From the NCBI GenBank assembly GCA_026210745.1, contig CP110632.1:930001-994000 (forward strand): 64,000 nucleotides of DNA. The letters run 5' to 3'. This document shows positions 1 through 9,298 of this stretch, piece by piece (position 1 is the first letter of the stretch; the number at the start of each line of letters is the position of its first letter). The position numbers and the translations under genes were made by a program. The notes below the pieces were generated by a model. The model did not search any database and was not told where the DNA came from. It saw only the letters and a program-made list of their open reading frames with translations. The stretch is from Exobasidium rhododendri. Taxonomy: Eukaryota > Basidiomycota > Exobasidiomycetes > Exobasidiales > Exobasidiaceae.

Positions 1-705
1 GTGTGGGTGCTGAATGATGGAACGTCGTTGCGCCATGGCTCTCGATGGAAGCGTTGCAGCAAGGATCAGATTTCTATCTTGTCGGTGCCGAAAATGGCGG
101 ATGTTGATGGCAAATGTGAGTTTGCTGTGACGACGAAACCGAAAGGAGATGGACCAAGGAAGAGGGTAGCCAACCTGCTAGATGCAAGAAAAAGAGATGG
201 TTTGCCCTATGAAAGATGCTGTCTCAAAGCAAGGCGGTTGCTATTGAAGACGACACTTTGCAGAGTATCAGCTCTGCCTGTACACAAGACCACTTGAAGC
301 CTTCGACGGAGTTAGGCGAGTCGGGGAGCAAAGTTGTGCGTCCTGTCGACAGTATGAAGGGGGTGGGGAGTAAGGGAGAGATTGTTAGCTGTCCAATCCA
401 AGGCACGCGCGTTGCTCCAAAAACACGATTGGGCACTGGCGTAGTGCCCCTTTGTAGGAACTTGTAGGAACGAGCCAACAAATTCGCATTTAGAAATGAA
501 ATGAAATATATACACAAGGAGAACGGGACACAGAGAACGAGCATCTCTGCTTACCGCTTTTTCGGGAAGAGGTCCTCCTCAAAACGATCTCTGCACTATG
601 GGAGAGTTCCGTATATTCACATTGTCTCTCTCTCTCTCTCTCTCCTCTACATATAGACATATAAATAAATTGCAATGTCTACGGCCAGCGAGTAAAGTAA
701 CAGCA
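1..705. other. No supported gene; left-edge intergenic stretch
   Basis: I see no convincing coding region here on either strand. The open frames are short and several begin with non-ATG codons. The stretch holds a pyrimidine microsatellite of about 11 CT units near 624-645, which on the minus strand lies just downstream of the caleosin stop codon. It may contain the caleosin 3' UTR and the flank of a gene lying outside the window. Confidence 0.5.
624..645. repeat. (CT)n microsatellite
   Basis: About 11 tandem CT dinucleotides lie in noncoding sequence roughly 60 bp beyond the caleosin stop codon. It is a simple repeat with no function that I can see. Confidence 0.9.
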
Positions 706-1748
706 TCATTTGGCCTGGAATGCACCTCCCTTACGGCTCTTTCTGAAGCGGTGAGCAAGCACGACAAAGATGCTTCCGTCCAATACACCGAGAATATCGT
801 CTACAGCCATGTAGCCATCTTTAGGCCAAAGGAGCATGTAGGTGGAGCCCCACTCGAAGAGAAATGCAAAGATGCCGAAGAAATCCATGAGATTGCGGCG
901 GCCGTTGAGCATACTGAAAGGTGCAACGTATGGAGGAGAGACAAAGGGAAGTGTCAATGGAATGGAGACAGGTGCAGCCTCAAGATATGCCTTCTACTCA
1001 CGCAGCGCCGTCGTGGAAAGATAGGGCATCCTTTCCAGAGGCCGAAGAGTAGTCTTGAATTATCTCCTTGAATTTGCTCTCTTGAAACTGGCCGCGTCTA
1101 TTGTACGACTCCGAGTCGCTCCCGTGCTTGCATCTTTGGAAGGCAGAGACGAGGTTGTGGTGGGGAGAAAGGTTAGTCAAGAGTGGTACCGTCGTATTGG
1201 CATACTCGTTCTACATACCTGTGAATGTTGGCCACGTAGATGCGCATGTAAGGGTCGGGTAAAAGGTTCAAGAAGCGATTTCCGCGGTAAGGTAGTGTGG
1301 GGTAGCTGAAGGGACCGTGAACGATGAAGACTGATAGGACAGAGAGGATGATGCCGAAGCCAAGATAGTAGAAGCCCCAGAAAGTATCAGTAGGCCAGAT
1401 GACACCGTCACAATCCTGGACAAATGAAAGAAGAAGAAGAATGACGATGAATTGTTACTGCAGACCATGACGCGAACAGCCCTTCTTCTTCTCTCAACAT
1501 ACCGCATCAAAGTAGGCTACATGGCGCTGCATGGCCGTCATGTTCTCTGTTGCTTCCAGGTAATCTTTGCGACTGCCATTCGGGGCTTTCCAGGTGTTGC
1601 CGACATGGTAGGGAGGCGTGTTTCTCGTCGAGCCCGCTTGCTTGTGCTTGCCTCCACCTGGTTTGGGGAGGGAGATATTAGAATTGTCAAAGAAAGGATC
1701 AGTGTCGACAGTGCGGAGAGCTTCCTTCTGAGTGGCCGTTCGACTCAT
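706..1748 (-). CDS. Caleosin family protein (lipid-droplet peroxygenase-like)
   Basis: Caleosins are lipid-droplet or ER proteins with one calcium-binding EF-hand, a short hydrophobic hairpin and haem-dependent peroxygenase activity. I reconstruct four exons, 1748-1503, 1415-1219, 1133-1002 and 913-706, joined in frame through GT-AG introns to give 260 aa. The first exon ends in YFDA and the second opens with DCDGVIWPTDTF, so the EF-hand loop is split by intron 1. Next come the hydrophobic segment GFGIILSVLSVFIVHGPFSY, the conserved PDPYMRIYVANIHR, the family hallmark KHGSDSESYN, and a C-terminal region with FEWGSTYMLLWP. The two His residues expected to bind haem appear to be present (QRHVAYFD and FIVHGP), although I assigned them by family pattern only. 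The start ATG is the only one before the conserved core. Length and motif order fit the fungal family well. Confidence 0.93.
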
Positions 1749-2223
1749 GCTTGTCGGTGATGGTGGTAAAGATTACTGTTAGGGACCAAGAGGCGAGGAG
1801 GGTTGACTAACGAAACTATTACCAATGATTCCAGAAGCTACAGAACGTTTCTAGCCAGTCAGGATCGACGTCATTGGGAAAATGGGCAGGGCAGGCGCTT
1901 CGAAATTTTTCCTGATGCACGGACTCGTTTGGCAGGTGAAAAGTCCGTCGTTTCGAATGTGTGTTGATGAATTGTGTATTCAGCGCTTTTGCCGAAAGAA
2001 GTACTGGTACATGGGGGTAGGGCTGATAGGCCAGCGAACGGAGATCTGATCTTGTTAGAAGATGGCGAGGAACAGAATCGCAAAAAGAGAAGAAAGCTGT
2101 CTAATCTATCAGGCCTGATCAACGCGAAGATGGACGAATACAGGAGTGACTATGTTTCATGTTGCGTTCCATCTTCCCCTCACGTCCCCAATCCAAATGA
2201 GGTGAAAGTGAAGCTGCGAATAC
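1749..2223. other. Intergenic: caleosin promoter side and CCDC124-like 3' flank
   Basis: This 475-bp gap lies between two minus-strand genes. It should hold the caleosin promoter and the terminator of the CCDC124-like gene. A 97-codon plus-strand open frame crosses it but starts with GTG and overlaps the last exon of the neighbouring gene, so I do not call it. Confidence 0.5.
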
Positions 2224-2999
2224 TCATTCGCCCAATCTTTTCTCGATTGCGGTTCGCTTCGATTTGAGTGCTTCAAGCTTCTCTTCCTTTGTAGCATCAT
2301 ACGAGAGTGTCAATTGATTGAAAGGATTGTCGGGATGTTTCTACAATAAAAAGGAAATGGTTCAGTGTAAGCTTTTATCACAAAAAAACCGAACACACAA
2401 ATCTGGCTCACCTGGAAGTCCTTGAAGAGAGCATCGTGGTACTGTTGACTTCTCATACCAGGACGTTCTTGTTTGATTCTGGGCATCTCCCTCTCCTTGT
2501 AGGCCTCAAAGGCTGCCTTGAAACGTCGCTCAGGATGCCTCTCTAGACCGGCTGCTTTGCTACCTTGCGACGCTTTATCAGTCTTCTCGTTCGTTATCGA
2601 CAGTGCATCTAGAGCGTCGTCGATGTTGCTGGCCGAAAGACTTGTGATTTCTGCTGCATCCAAATCGCCGAAATCATTCTTTGGCTGTTGTTGTTTTGTT
2701 GGTGGTGGTGGCTGCTTCTTCGTCGCTCCTCCTTTTGAGGACGCCTTTTCCTTCTTAGCTGCTTTGTTGCCACCATCTGGTATGCTCTCCTCTTCCTCTC
2801 TCAGGAGCCTTTCTCGCTCTGCCTTCTTCGCTGCCTCTTCTGCCTTCTTTTCAGCAGCACTTTCTTTACCCTTTGATTTACCGCCCTTCGCTCCGTCTGC
2901 CCAAGCTTCTTCCTCTTTCAGCTCTTTAGCTTTGGCTGCTTCCTCCGCTTTCTTCACTGCGTTCTCAGCCTTCTTTGCCTGACCTCCCTTTGCCGGCAT
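2224..2999 (-). CDS. CCDC124/Lso2-like ribosome-associated coiled-coil protein
   Basis: CCDC124 (Lso2 in yeast) is a small basic coiled-coil protein that binds the ribosomal intersubunit and GTPase-centre region and helps inactive ribosomes recover from starvation. There are two exons, 2999-2412 and 2340-2224, giving 234 aa. The N-terminal half is a Lys/Glu/Ala-rich coiled coil with a basic start (MPAKGGQAKK). After a disordered Pro/Gln linker comes the conserved C-terminal block RHPERRFKAAFEAYKE with MPRIKQERPGMR. The second exon supplies KHPDNPFNQ and the ending IEKRLGE. The splice GTGAGC/TAG restores the family's pattern exactly, whereas reading through the intron gives an unrelated tail. 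The identification rests on the C-terminal block, and I am confident of the family. Confidence 0.9.
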
Positions 3000-3624
3000 T
3001 GTGTAAGTTGCGTGGTCTTGGTGGCAAAGTGGTGGATGAGTTCTAAGGGTAGGATCTCAAGAGAAGTATCTGCGTCTTAATCGGACATCAGATCAGATTG
3101 ACAAAAGAAATTGATCAGGAAACGAAGCTTCTCGCAATTTAGGGCGAAGCTACGCGTTCAGTCAAGGCTCCTCCCTCCATATGAGCGGAATGTGGGAAGT
3201 ACATATAGATAATCACTTCGGAGGCCATTAGAATAGGCAAATGAGGGCCACTGTCCGGCTACTTTCGAGGTACTCATTACAGTCGCTAACATGCGGTCAA
3301 TCAGCCAGGAATACTCGTGAGTGTGTTGCTGTCAGGATCGAAGTGAAGAGATCCGGATATGCAGACTGTCATCACCCCCAAAGTAGACCGCTCCTATGAA
3401 AGGCAAATACATTGCTACTCAAGCATGTGCCCCTGTCGCCTTCCCATCAGATCGTCCCCCTTGACAAAGACTCTACTGTCAGTTGCTCTCTTGAAGTTTC
3501 AAATGTGTGATTACAACCAGAGATGGCCTACAAGAATGACAAAGTCTAGCGGGGCAATCGTGTGATATAGGTCGATCAAATAGAGGACGAGGTACTTGGT
3601 GACCCAAATGTGTCCATCATTACC
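3000..3624. other. Intergenic between CCDC124-like and RPL33
   Basis: This 625-bp noncoding gap holds the CCDC124-like promoter at its left end and the RPL33 3' flank at its right. An ACGCGT hexamer (MBF-type core) occurs near 3151. The only open frame, 68 codons on the plus strand at 3359-3565, has no recognisable features and I did not call it. Confidence 0.45.
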
Positions 3625-4401
3625 TTAGACTAGCGAATGCAGAGAAGCAGATTAGCATCCAGTTCAGAGAAAACGGAGCACGACGATAGCGAGAAAGTTC
3701 ACTCACTAGTGCTGGGGTACAACATAATTCGTACACTGGCACCAAAGGCCTTGGGAGGAATGTTGGTGCGGAACTTTGATCGAACGACACCAGAGTTTCC
3801 GTGAGGTCGGGTGACAGTTCCCCAAATAACACGGACCTTGCTGCCTCTTCGCTCTGTGGGTGCCTTGTAAACGTATGCCACTCGCTGTGAAGAGAGAAAG
3901 AGCCAGATGATGAGCTCCCCTACCTTGTACATTTGCACTCCCTAGACTAACCTTTCCGAGGTAGAATTGAGCCTCCTTCTGGTTCTCAACACCAGCGATC
4001 TTAATCAATGTGGTGTGTGGTCTTGAGTTGTGCTTAGACCTTTGGTCTGCAATGGTCAAAATTCGACATGGAAGTTAGCTGGTTGGTTCAATAGATGAAA
4101 TCCTCATCTGCACTCACGACCCATGATCCTTCCCTTTGTGTGCAGTGCCTGATTAGAGTAGGTGGGAGTCAGTATGCTGATCCGTAGCATCGTACGTTCT
4201 TATCCATCGAGCAGGGGTTTCCCATCGAGACAGTCTCCAACGAAGTTGTCTCCCGTCGCTCCCAACTTGACACTTTCAACATCAGCCCTAGACTTTGCCG
4301 ACAGTCCCATCATTAACATCTGTCGACTCTCCCCTCTTCGCCGCAACCCTTTCTTCAAGTACGACCTCGATCGTCCTGCCCCTCTGCCAAGTACTCACCA
4401 T
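3625..4401 (-). CDS. RPL33: 60S ribosomal protein eL33 (RPL33/L35A)
   Basis: This is a structural protein of the large ribosomal subunit. I reconstruct five coding exons, 4401-4399, 4148-4118, 4046-3952, 3884-3707 and 3629-3625, giving 103 aa, close to the family's usual 105-110. Recognisable blocks are [69 protein letters not shown] and [20 protein letters not shown]. Two splice decisions are unusual. The first coding exon is just the ATG, followed by a 250-bp intron. The last intron is placed so that the protein ends in YPSTI rather than reading on to a later stop, which restores the family's short hydrophobic end. Start-proximal introns are typical of ribosomal protein genes. The first exon is the least certain part. 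Confidence 0.93.
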
Positions 4402-5342
4402 CTTGTCTTGACTTCGTTGTTTGCAGGTGTGAAGTAAGTCCGCCTGATTCGACTCCAAGTCAGAATATCCTAATTAGCAGCCGCACAACAGAGCCCGTTT
4501 GAGTCTGCTAAATTTCTGGACCCAAGGAGCGAAACACAACTTAGAAGCCACGCGAGCAGCCGCAGCCTCTGCAAATCTTTGGATCGCGCACTTTCTCACA
4601 CACACACTCTCTCTCTAACGCGTACCCACGTGGTCTTCGTGTTACTCTTGGAACACCCTGCCGGGCTGCACCTCCTAGCGCGGTGAGATCAATTAAAGTT
4701 AGATTCACTGATATCGGGCCACTACTGTCCATGCAAGAGCAGCAAACAGTGTCAGAGTCGAGCTTGCTGGTCGTTCCTCGCATGATCGCAATGACCGGTC
4801 ATGAGCACCGACTGTCTTGTGACCTCTCACGCACAAATTCTTACTCAAATACGAGGGGAGTCGCAGCGAATGCAGTCGTCGTATAAGATTGTCGTGCAAG
4901 GAGGTCCGACGGTGTTCTTTCTTATTGGAAAGAAAACATCATTCCCCCCTTCTTTTTGACTTTCATTGTATTGACAGGGCTCGTCGAACGCGCCTCGGCG
5001 CTTGAATTTCGAAAGATGCACGGAAGCCCTGACAGGCCGTTCCTCAGTTCATGTGTCTCCGACGCCCCCTTGAGATCGATTTATTTTCCTTCTTCAATAC
5101 CTCCCCTTTCCCTCCCTCTCTCCACACACCCTCTAATCGCTCCCTCCTTCCTCTCCCACACATCTCCACGCCCTTCACGCAACGTCATCATTCAGCATAT
5201 TCTTTCCCTCCCAGACTAAATTTCCCCCCTCTACCGGCAAGAGTCTCCTCAACAGACCGTCCACTTTCCTTCCACTAAGCTCACTCAGCACACACTTTAC
5301 TTTTCCCCCCACCCGTCACCACCACCACCACCACTTCTCAAT
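4402..5342. promoter_or_regulatory. Divergent promoter region of RPL33 and the GH128 gene
   Basis: This 941-bp noncoding stretch separates the RPL33 start on the minus strand from the glycosidase start on the plus strand. An ACGCGT hexamer lies at about 4618-4623 and a CACGTG at about 4626-4631. The last 250 bp before the glycosidase ATG are very pyrimidine-rich on the plus strand (runs of TCC, CTC and CACC), as is common in fungal 5' leaders. I found no supported gene inside. Confidence 0.5.
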
Positions 5343-6479
5343 ATGAAGTGCACACCTACCACACTCCTCCCCCTCCTTCTCATCACCTTTGCTTTGTTCG
5401 GTCAAAGTATCGAGGCTGACGACTCTGTACCTCGTAGCCTTGATAAAGCTGACAGCTGTGCCAGTAAGAGACGTCATCATGATCACAAGCACAATCACAA
5501 GCACCACCACCACAAGTCTTCCACGCACAAGAATGCCTCTAGCACAAAGACAAAATCGGGGTCAAGTGCTAAGAGTAAAACAGCTTCAGGTACCAAGAGT
5601 AAATCGACTTCCAGCGCCAAGAGTGGTTCGACCAACAAGGACTCGACTTCTAGCACTAGCACTGCATCTGCCTCGTCCTCTACGACTTACACGAAAGACG
5701 GACTTACACCCAACGGAAAGAAGGGTGGCCTGGCCGGTGGAGATAGTCTCAACAGTATGAAAGGAACCATGAGCTGGCTCACCACCTGGACGCCAAACCC
5801 ATATTCAGGAACGGACTTGGGCGATGTGAAATTTGCATCGATGGCTTGGGGAATCGGACAGACCGGCCATGACGACGATGCTGCACGATGGGCAGAGTTC
5901 AAGAAGGTCAAGGCTGGCACTTACCCATACGTTATCGGATTCAACGAAGCCGACTTCGAAGGTGAAGGCTCGTCTGGTCTCATTTCAACGGCAGACGCAG
6001 TATCCGCTTGGGATGAGTACATTGCCCCGCACGGCAAGGCAGGCAGTATCTTGATTTCGCCCAGTTGCGCAAAGCAAGCAGACGAGACATGGCTCGGTCC
6101 GTTTCTCAAGGCTGTCAAGACGCAACCAGACGTAGTCAATGTGCACATCTTTAAGAACAAGGCCAGTGAAATCACGGCCGTTCTCGATCACTATGCACAG
6201 TACGGGAAGCCAATGTGGGTCACTGAAATTGCTTGCATAAACTATTCTGGTGCCACGTCGTACTGCAGTCAAGCTCAAACCGACACATTCATCACTGAAG
6301 CCGTCAAGATTCTCGAAGCAGATTCGAGAGTAGCAGCATACGCCTGGAGTGACGCTGACAACGGACCGTCGGAAAAGTTGACCAGTACCGGCGACACGTT
6401 GAGCACGACTGGTTCCATGCTCAAGAAGACTGTGTCGGTGTATACCAAGCGAGGACTGATCCCCGTCAAGCGTTCTTAA
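5343..6479 (+). CDS. Secreted GH128-type (Asl1-like) beta-1,3-glucanase
   Basis: The protein is predicted to act outside the cell on beta-1,3-glucan, the usual substrate of the GH128 / glyco_hydro_cc family. It is a 378-aa single exon. Residues 1-25 form a signal peptide (basic start, LLPLLLITFALFG core). Residues about 38-60 form a striking His/Lys-rich patch (HHDHKHNHKHHHHK), followed by a Ser/Thr/Lys-rich low-complexity linker to about residue 120. The catalytic domain starts near MSWLTTWTPNPY. The probable acid/base is Glu202 in GFNEADFEG and the probable nucleophile is Glu295 in WVTEIAC. Other family signs are SMAWG, the conserved HIF segment and AYAWSD near the end. No GPI signal is evident. 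The family call is firm, but the exact linkage preference is inferred. Confidence 0.9.
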   Translation: MKCTPTTLLPLLLITFALFGQSIEADDSVPRSLDKADSCASKRRHHDHKHNHKHHHHKSSTHKNASSTKTKSGSSAKSKTASGTKSKSTSSAKSGSTNKDSTSSTSTASASSSTTYTKDGLTPNGKKGGLAGGDSLNSMKGTMSWLTTWTPNPYSGTDLGDVKFASMAWGIGQTGHDDDAARWAEFKKVKAGTYPYVIGFNEADFEGEGSSGLISTADAVSAWDEYIAPHGKAGSILISPSCAKQADETWLGPFLKAVKTQPDVVNVHIFKNKASEITAVLDHYAQYGKPMWVTEIACINYSGATSYCSQAQTDTFITEAVKILEADSRVAAYAWSDADNGPSEKLTSTGDTLSTTGSMLKKTVSVYTKRGLIPVKRS

Positions 6480-6822
6480 TGCGTTGCGTCCTGACATGAA
6501 GAAGATGGTCTCTTCTCGAACGGCTTCACCTCTCTCGCATCACCGACTATTTCTATCTCTTTCCCCCTCCCCCTCCGCTGGTGTTCATCTCCTGTTGATC
6601 AGTCGAGGACGAATCCCGATCACCTTGCGCCTTTGACAGGCGCAGCAAAGCAGCTAGTCTCCTTTCCATCTTTTCCTCTCCTTCTATACCTTCTTGTAGC
6701 TCCTTTGTTTCCCACGTTTACGTACTAAAGTCAATGTTTATTCTGCTGAGCAGAGAATCTTAAACTACAATCTATGATACAAGTCTGCCTGTGAATTTTT
6801 GATGATAAATTGGATTCGTCGT
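6480..6822. other. Convergent 3' flanks of GH128 and RAD9
   Basis: This 343-bp gap lies between the 3' ends of the plus-strand glycosidase and minus-strand RAD9. It is pyrimidine-rich near 6550-6700 and holds no open frame worth calling. It should contain both poly(A) regions. Confidence 0.5.
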
Positions 6823-8719
6823 TCAGAAGAGGGACTCGTACTTAGAAAGAAAAAATTAAGGTCAGTGCAAGGCTTACAGGTAGACAGGACCTACGTGGAA
6901 AACTCACTTTCGTCCTTTTGGAGCTGGCGTCATGCTGCGTGCTGGGTATTTCTTCTTCGTCATCGAGGGCAGAATAATTGCCTTCTTCCTCTCTCGTATT
7001 GTCAGCCTCCATCGTCTCCTCCTCCCGCACTATTCCACCACTTTCTTGCTCTTCCTGCTCTGTCTCCTCTCTCGCTGTTTCTTCTTCGGCCATCTTTGTC
7101 GGGATCACATCGATCTCTCGCTCTTCCATCGTAAGTTGCGGCTGTGAAAGGCGTGGGGCATCTGATTTATGTTGCAATAATCGAGCTTCCACATCTTCCA
7201 AGGCTTGCTCCATAGTCGCCTTTGAAGCCATCTCGTAGCCATAATCAGAAGATGAAGTTTCGTCAAAGAAGAGATCTTTCTCGACAGTTGTAGAAAGGCC
7301 TTGTCCACCGTCCTCTTCGACATTTACTTGTCCATCGTCCTCTTCGACGTTCACTTGTGTTGAAGTCATAGGCCCGCCATGATGTACTGCGTCTTGTCCG
7401 CTCTGTATTCGATCAAGATTGGCTGACGGCGCAGTGGATTGCAGAGGGTACTCAAAGTCCATCATACTTCCACCGCTATGCACAATTTCAGACTCTTGCT
7501 GTCCGCTCGGCGTCTCTAGCTCGTCCAGAAACAATGTACCGGACTCCTTATCTTCTACGCCTGCCTCCAGCGGTGCTATGCTCTCCCTGCTCTCCTCTGC
7601 CTGACTGTCTTGCTGCCTCTGAGATCCAATTGCAGGCTTCGTCATTGCCGCTTGACTGTTGTCGTCGGTCTCTGCAGCTGGAGTCGAGGTTGCAATAAAG
7701 ATCTGAGCTACCATAGCAGGGCATTGCAATTTGATGATCAGCGGAGCACCCGCTTGACTAAAATTCAGTTCAAGGGGCAAAGAGAGATGGTCTGCGAGAG
7801 CTATGGCAGCCTTGAATTCTCGCATAGCAAAAGCAAGTTCAACGTCTTCTTCCACCTTGTAAGTCTTGAAGTGCCGCTGATCCACCTTGACCTCCGTCAT
7901 CATCGACTTGCCCATCTTAGCACCTGCAATGTGTTCACTCTACGTTGTCAGTGACATGAACGAAGAGCACCTATGATGTACTGTCAACTACTCACTTCGA
8001 TCGAGGAATTCGTCCAATTTGCTTTTGATGGACAGGACATCCTTTTTACAGTCCAGTGTAATCTCTCCACTCGATCTAGCACCAAAGTGATCGAGCAGCT
8101 TTGTGATCGTCTTTGCTTCAATGATCACCTGATTGATTGAGATTGATGAAGTTGGAAACTGGCTCTTGCGATCTTCAAACGTCAACTTGTGAGTTTTCGT
8201 CACTCCGTTGAAGTTGTGCAATCGAACAATCAATCTACTTTCTACCTCATTGTCCACCAACGACAATTCACACTTCTCCAGTTTTCGATTCAATTGCGGT
8301 TTGAGGACCGTTTGTAATGTTCGGATGTGGAACACTAAGTCGGCTCTTCTACGATCTCCATCCAATTCATACAGCTCGAAGAACTCAGGAAAGAAGCAAA
8401 AGGCACAGAAAGCAGAGCCAGCCGCATTGATAGCTGACAATCGGATCTGAGCATGATCAAGGATTAGCATCTTCGCACCGCCTCCAGCAGCTCACTTCGC
8501 CGCCAAAAAAACCCTCACCGCATAGTCGCAGTCCTCTGGCTGAGCACATCGCAAGCTCAACTTGTCGCTGAAGCGAGCGAGACAGCTGAGTGCGTTCGTG
8601 AATACTGTTCAGGTTTTAGGAAAAGAATAGCAAAGCTAAGTGTGCTGGTAGCGGCCCTTCCCCTTGGCTTTGCCCTCACACTCACACCTCTGCTGACGCT
8701 GGTGATAGACGGCATTCAT
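6823..8719 (-). CDS. RAD9: DNA damage checkpoint clamp subunit Rad9
   Basis: Rad9 is the subunit of the 9-1-1 (Rad9-Rad1-Hus1) PCNA-like clamp that carries a phosphorylated tail recruiting the ATR activator TopBP1. I reconstruct five exons, 8719-8686, 8604-8519, 8446-7996, 7923-6908 and 6840-6823, for 534 aa. The clamp fold covers roughly residues 1-290. It includes FTNALSCLARFSDKLSLRC, AAGSAFCAFCFFPEFFELY and LVFHIRTLQTVLKPQ, then the second lobe with FKTYKVEEDVELAF, MREFKAAIALADHL and LPLELNFSQAGAPLIIKLQC. The remainder is an acidic, Ser/Glu-rich disordered tail typical of Rad9. The last exon adds only YESLF before the stop, a hydrophobic acidic ending that suits a partner-binding tail. The first exon (11 codons) is the least certain. 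The gene is divergent from ACC1. Confidence 0.88.
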
Positions 8720-9298
8720 GGCCTGGTCTCCTCCACCCTATGCCTGCGCGCTCTCAGACGCTCGTAAACTTGAATCTCAACGCTCCTACCTCCAGTTTCT
8801 CGGCGTCCCTGAACTTTCTGTCCGGGGTCGCGCTTTCGCGTTTCGTTTCTTTCGTCAATTGTCATGGAGGCGGCCGACAACCACGTGGATTCTGTTGGGG
8901 TCTGGTGCACGGACCGAGAAGCTTTAATCGCGGGGCGAAAGTAGTTTACAGAAAGAGGAATTTTAGCATATGTGTATTTTCTCGATTCCCCATAGTCTCA
9001 AGCCGAGCATATTATTGTCACTGGGGGGGGGGCCTTAAGAGGAACTTTTGGAGGCTCGCATTGCAATTCATCTCAAGGAAAGTATATAAAGCATCCCCAT
9101 CACTTCTGTAGTACCGGTACTTCCTCAGCGTCTTGAAACTCTTCCCCTCTCACCAAGGACAAAAGAACCAAGTACCGGGATTTCATCTCAGCTTGAGAAG
9201 GGTTGCGTCCCCTCTGAAGGAACTTTTTTTTTCCTCTTTTCTCTCCTTCCACCACGATTCGACCTCCTACTTAGGTCCGCTCACTACAACCTCACAAC
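8720..9298. promoter_or_regulatory. Divergent promoter of RAD9 and ACC1
   Basis: This 579-bp noncoding region separates two divergent starts. Visible elements are a TTTCGCG motif (E2F/SCB-like) at 8834-8840 near the RAD9 side, a CACGTG core at about 8881-8886, a run of about ten G residues near 9022-9031, and a TATATAAA box at 9083-9090, about 210 bp before the ACC1 ATG. The stretch between the TATA-like box and the ATG is rich in T and C. The roles of these motifs are inferred from sequence alone. Confidence 0.55.
9083..9090 (+). promoter_or_regulatory. TATA-like box upstream of ACC1
   Basis: TATATAAA lies 209 bp before the ACC1 start codon in otherwise C/T-rich sequence. It could be the ACC1 core promoter. 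Its use is not shown by sequence. Confidence 0.4.

Noticed and set aside
1974-2267. A 97-codon plus-strand frame with a Lys/Arg cluster
   Set aside because: It starts with GTG, overlaps the last exon of the CCDC124-like gene, and shows no conserved motif.
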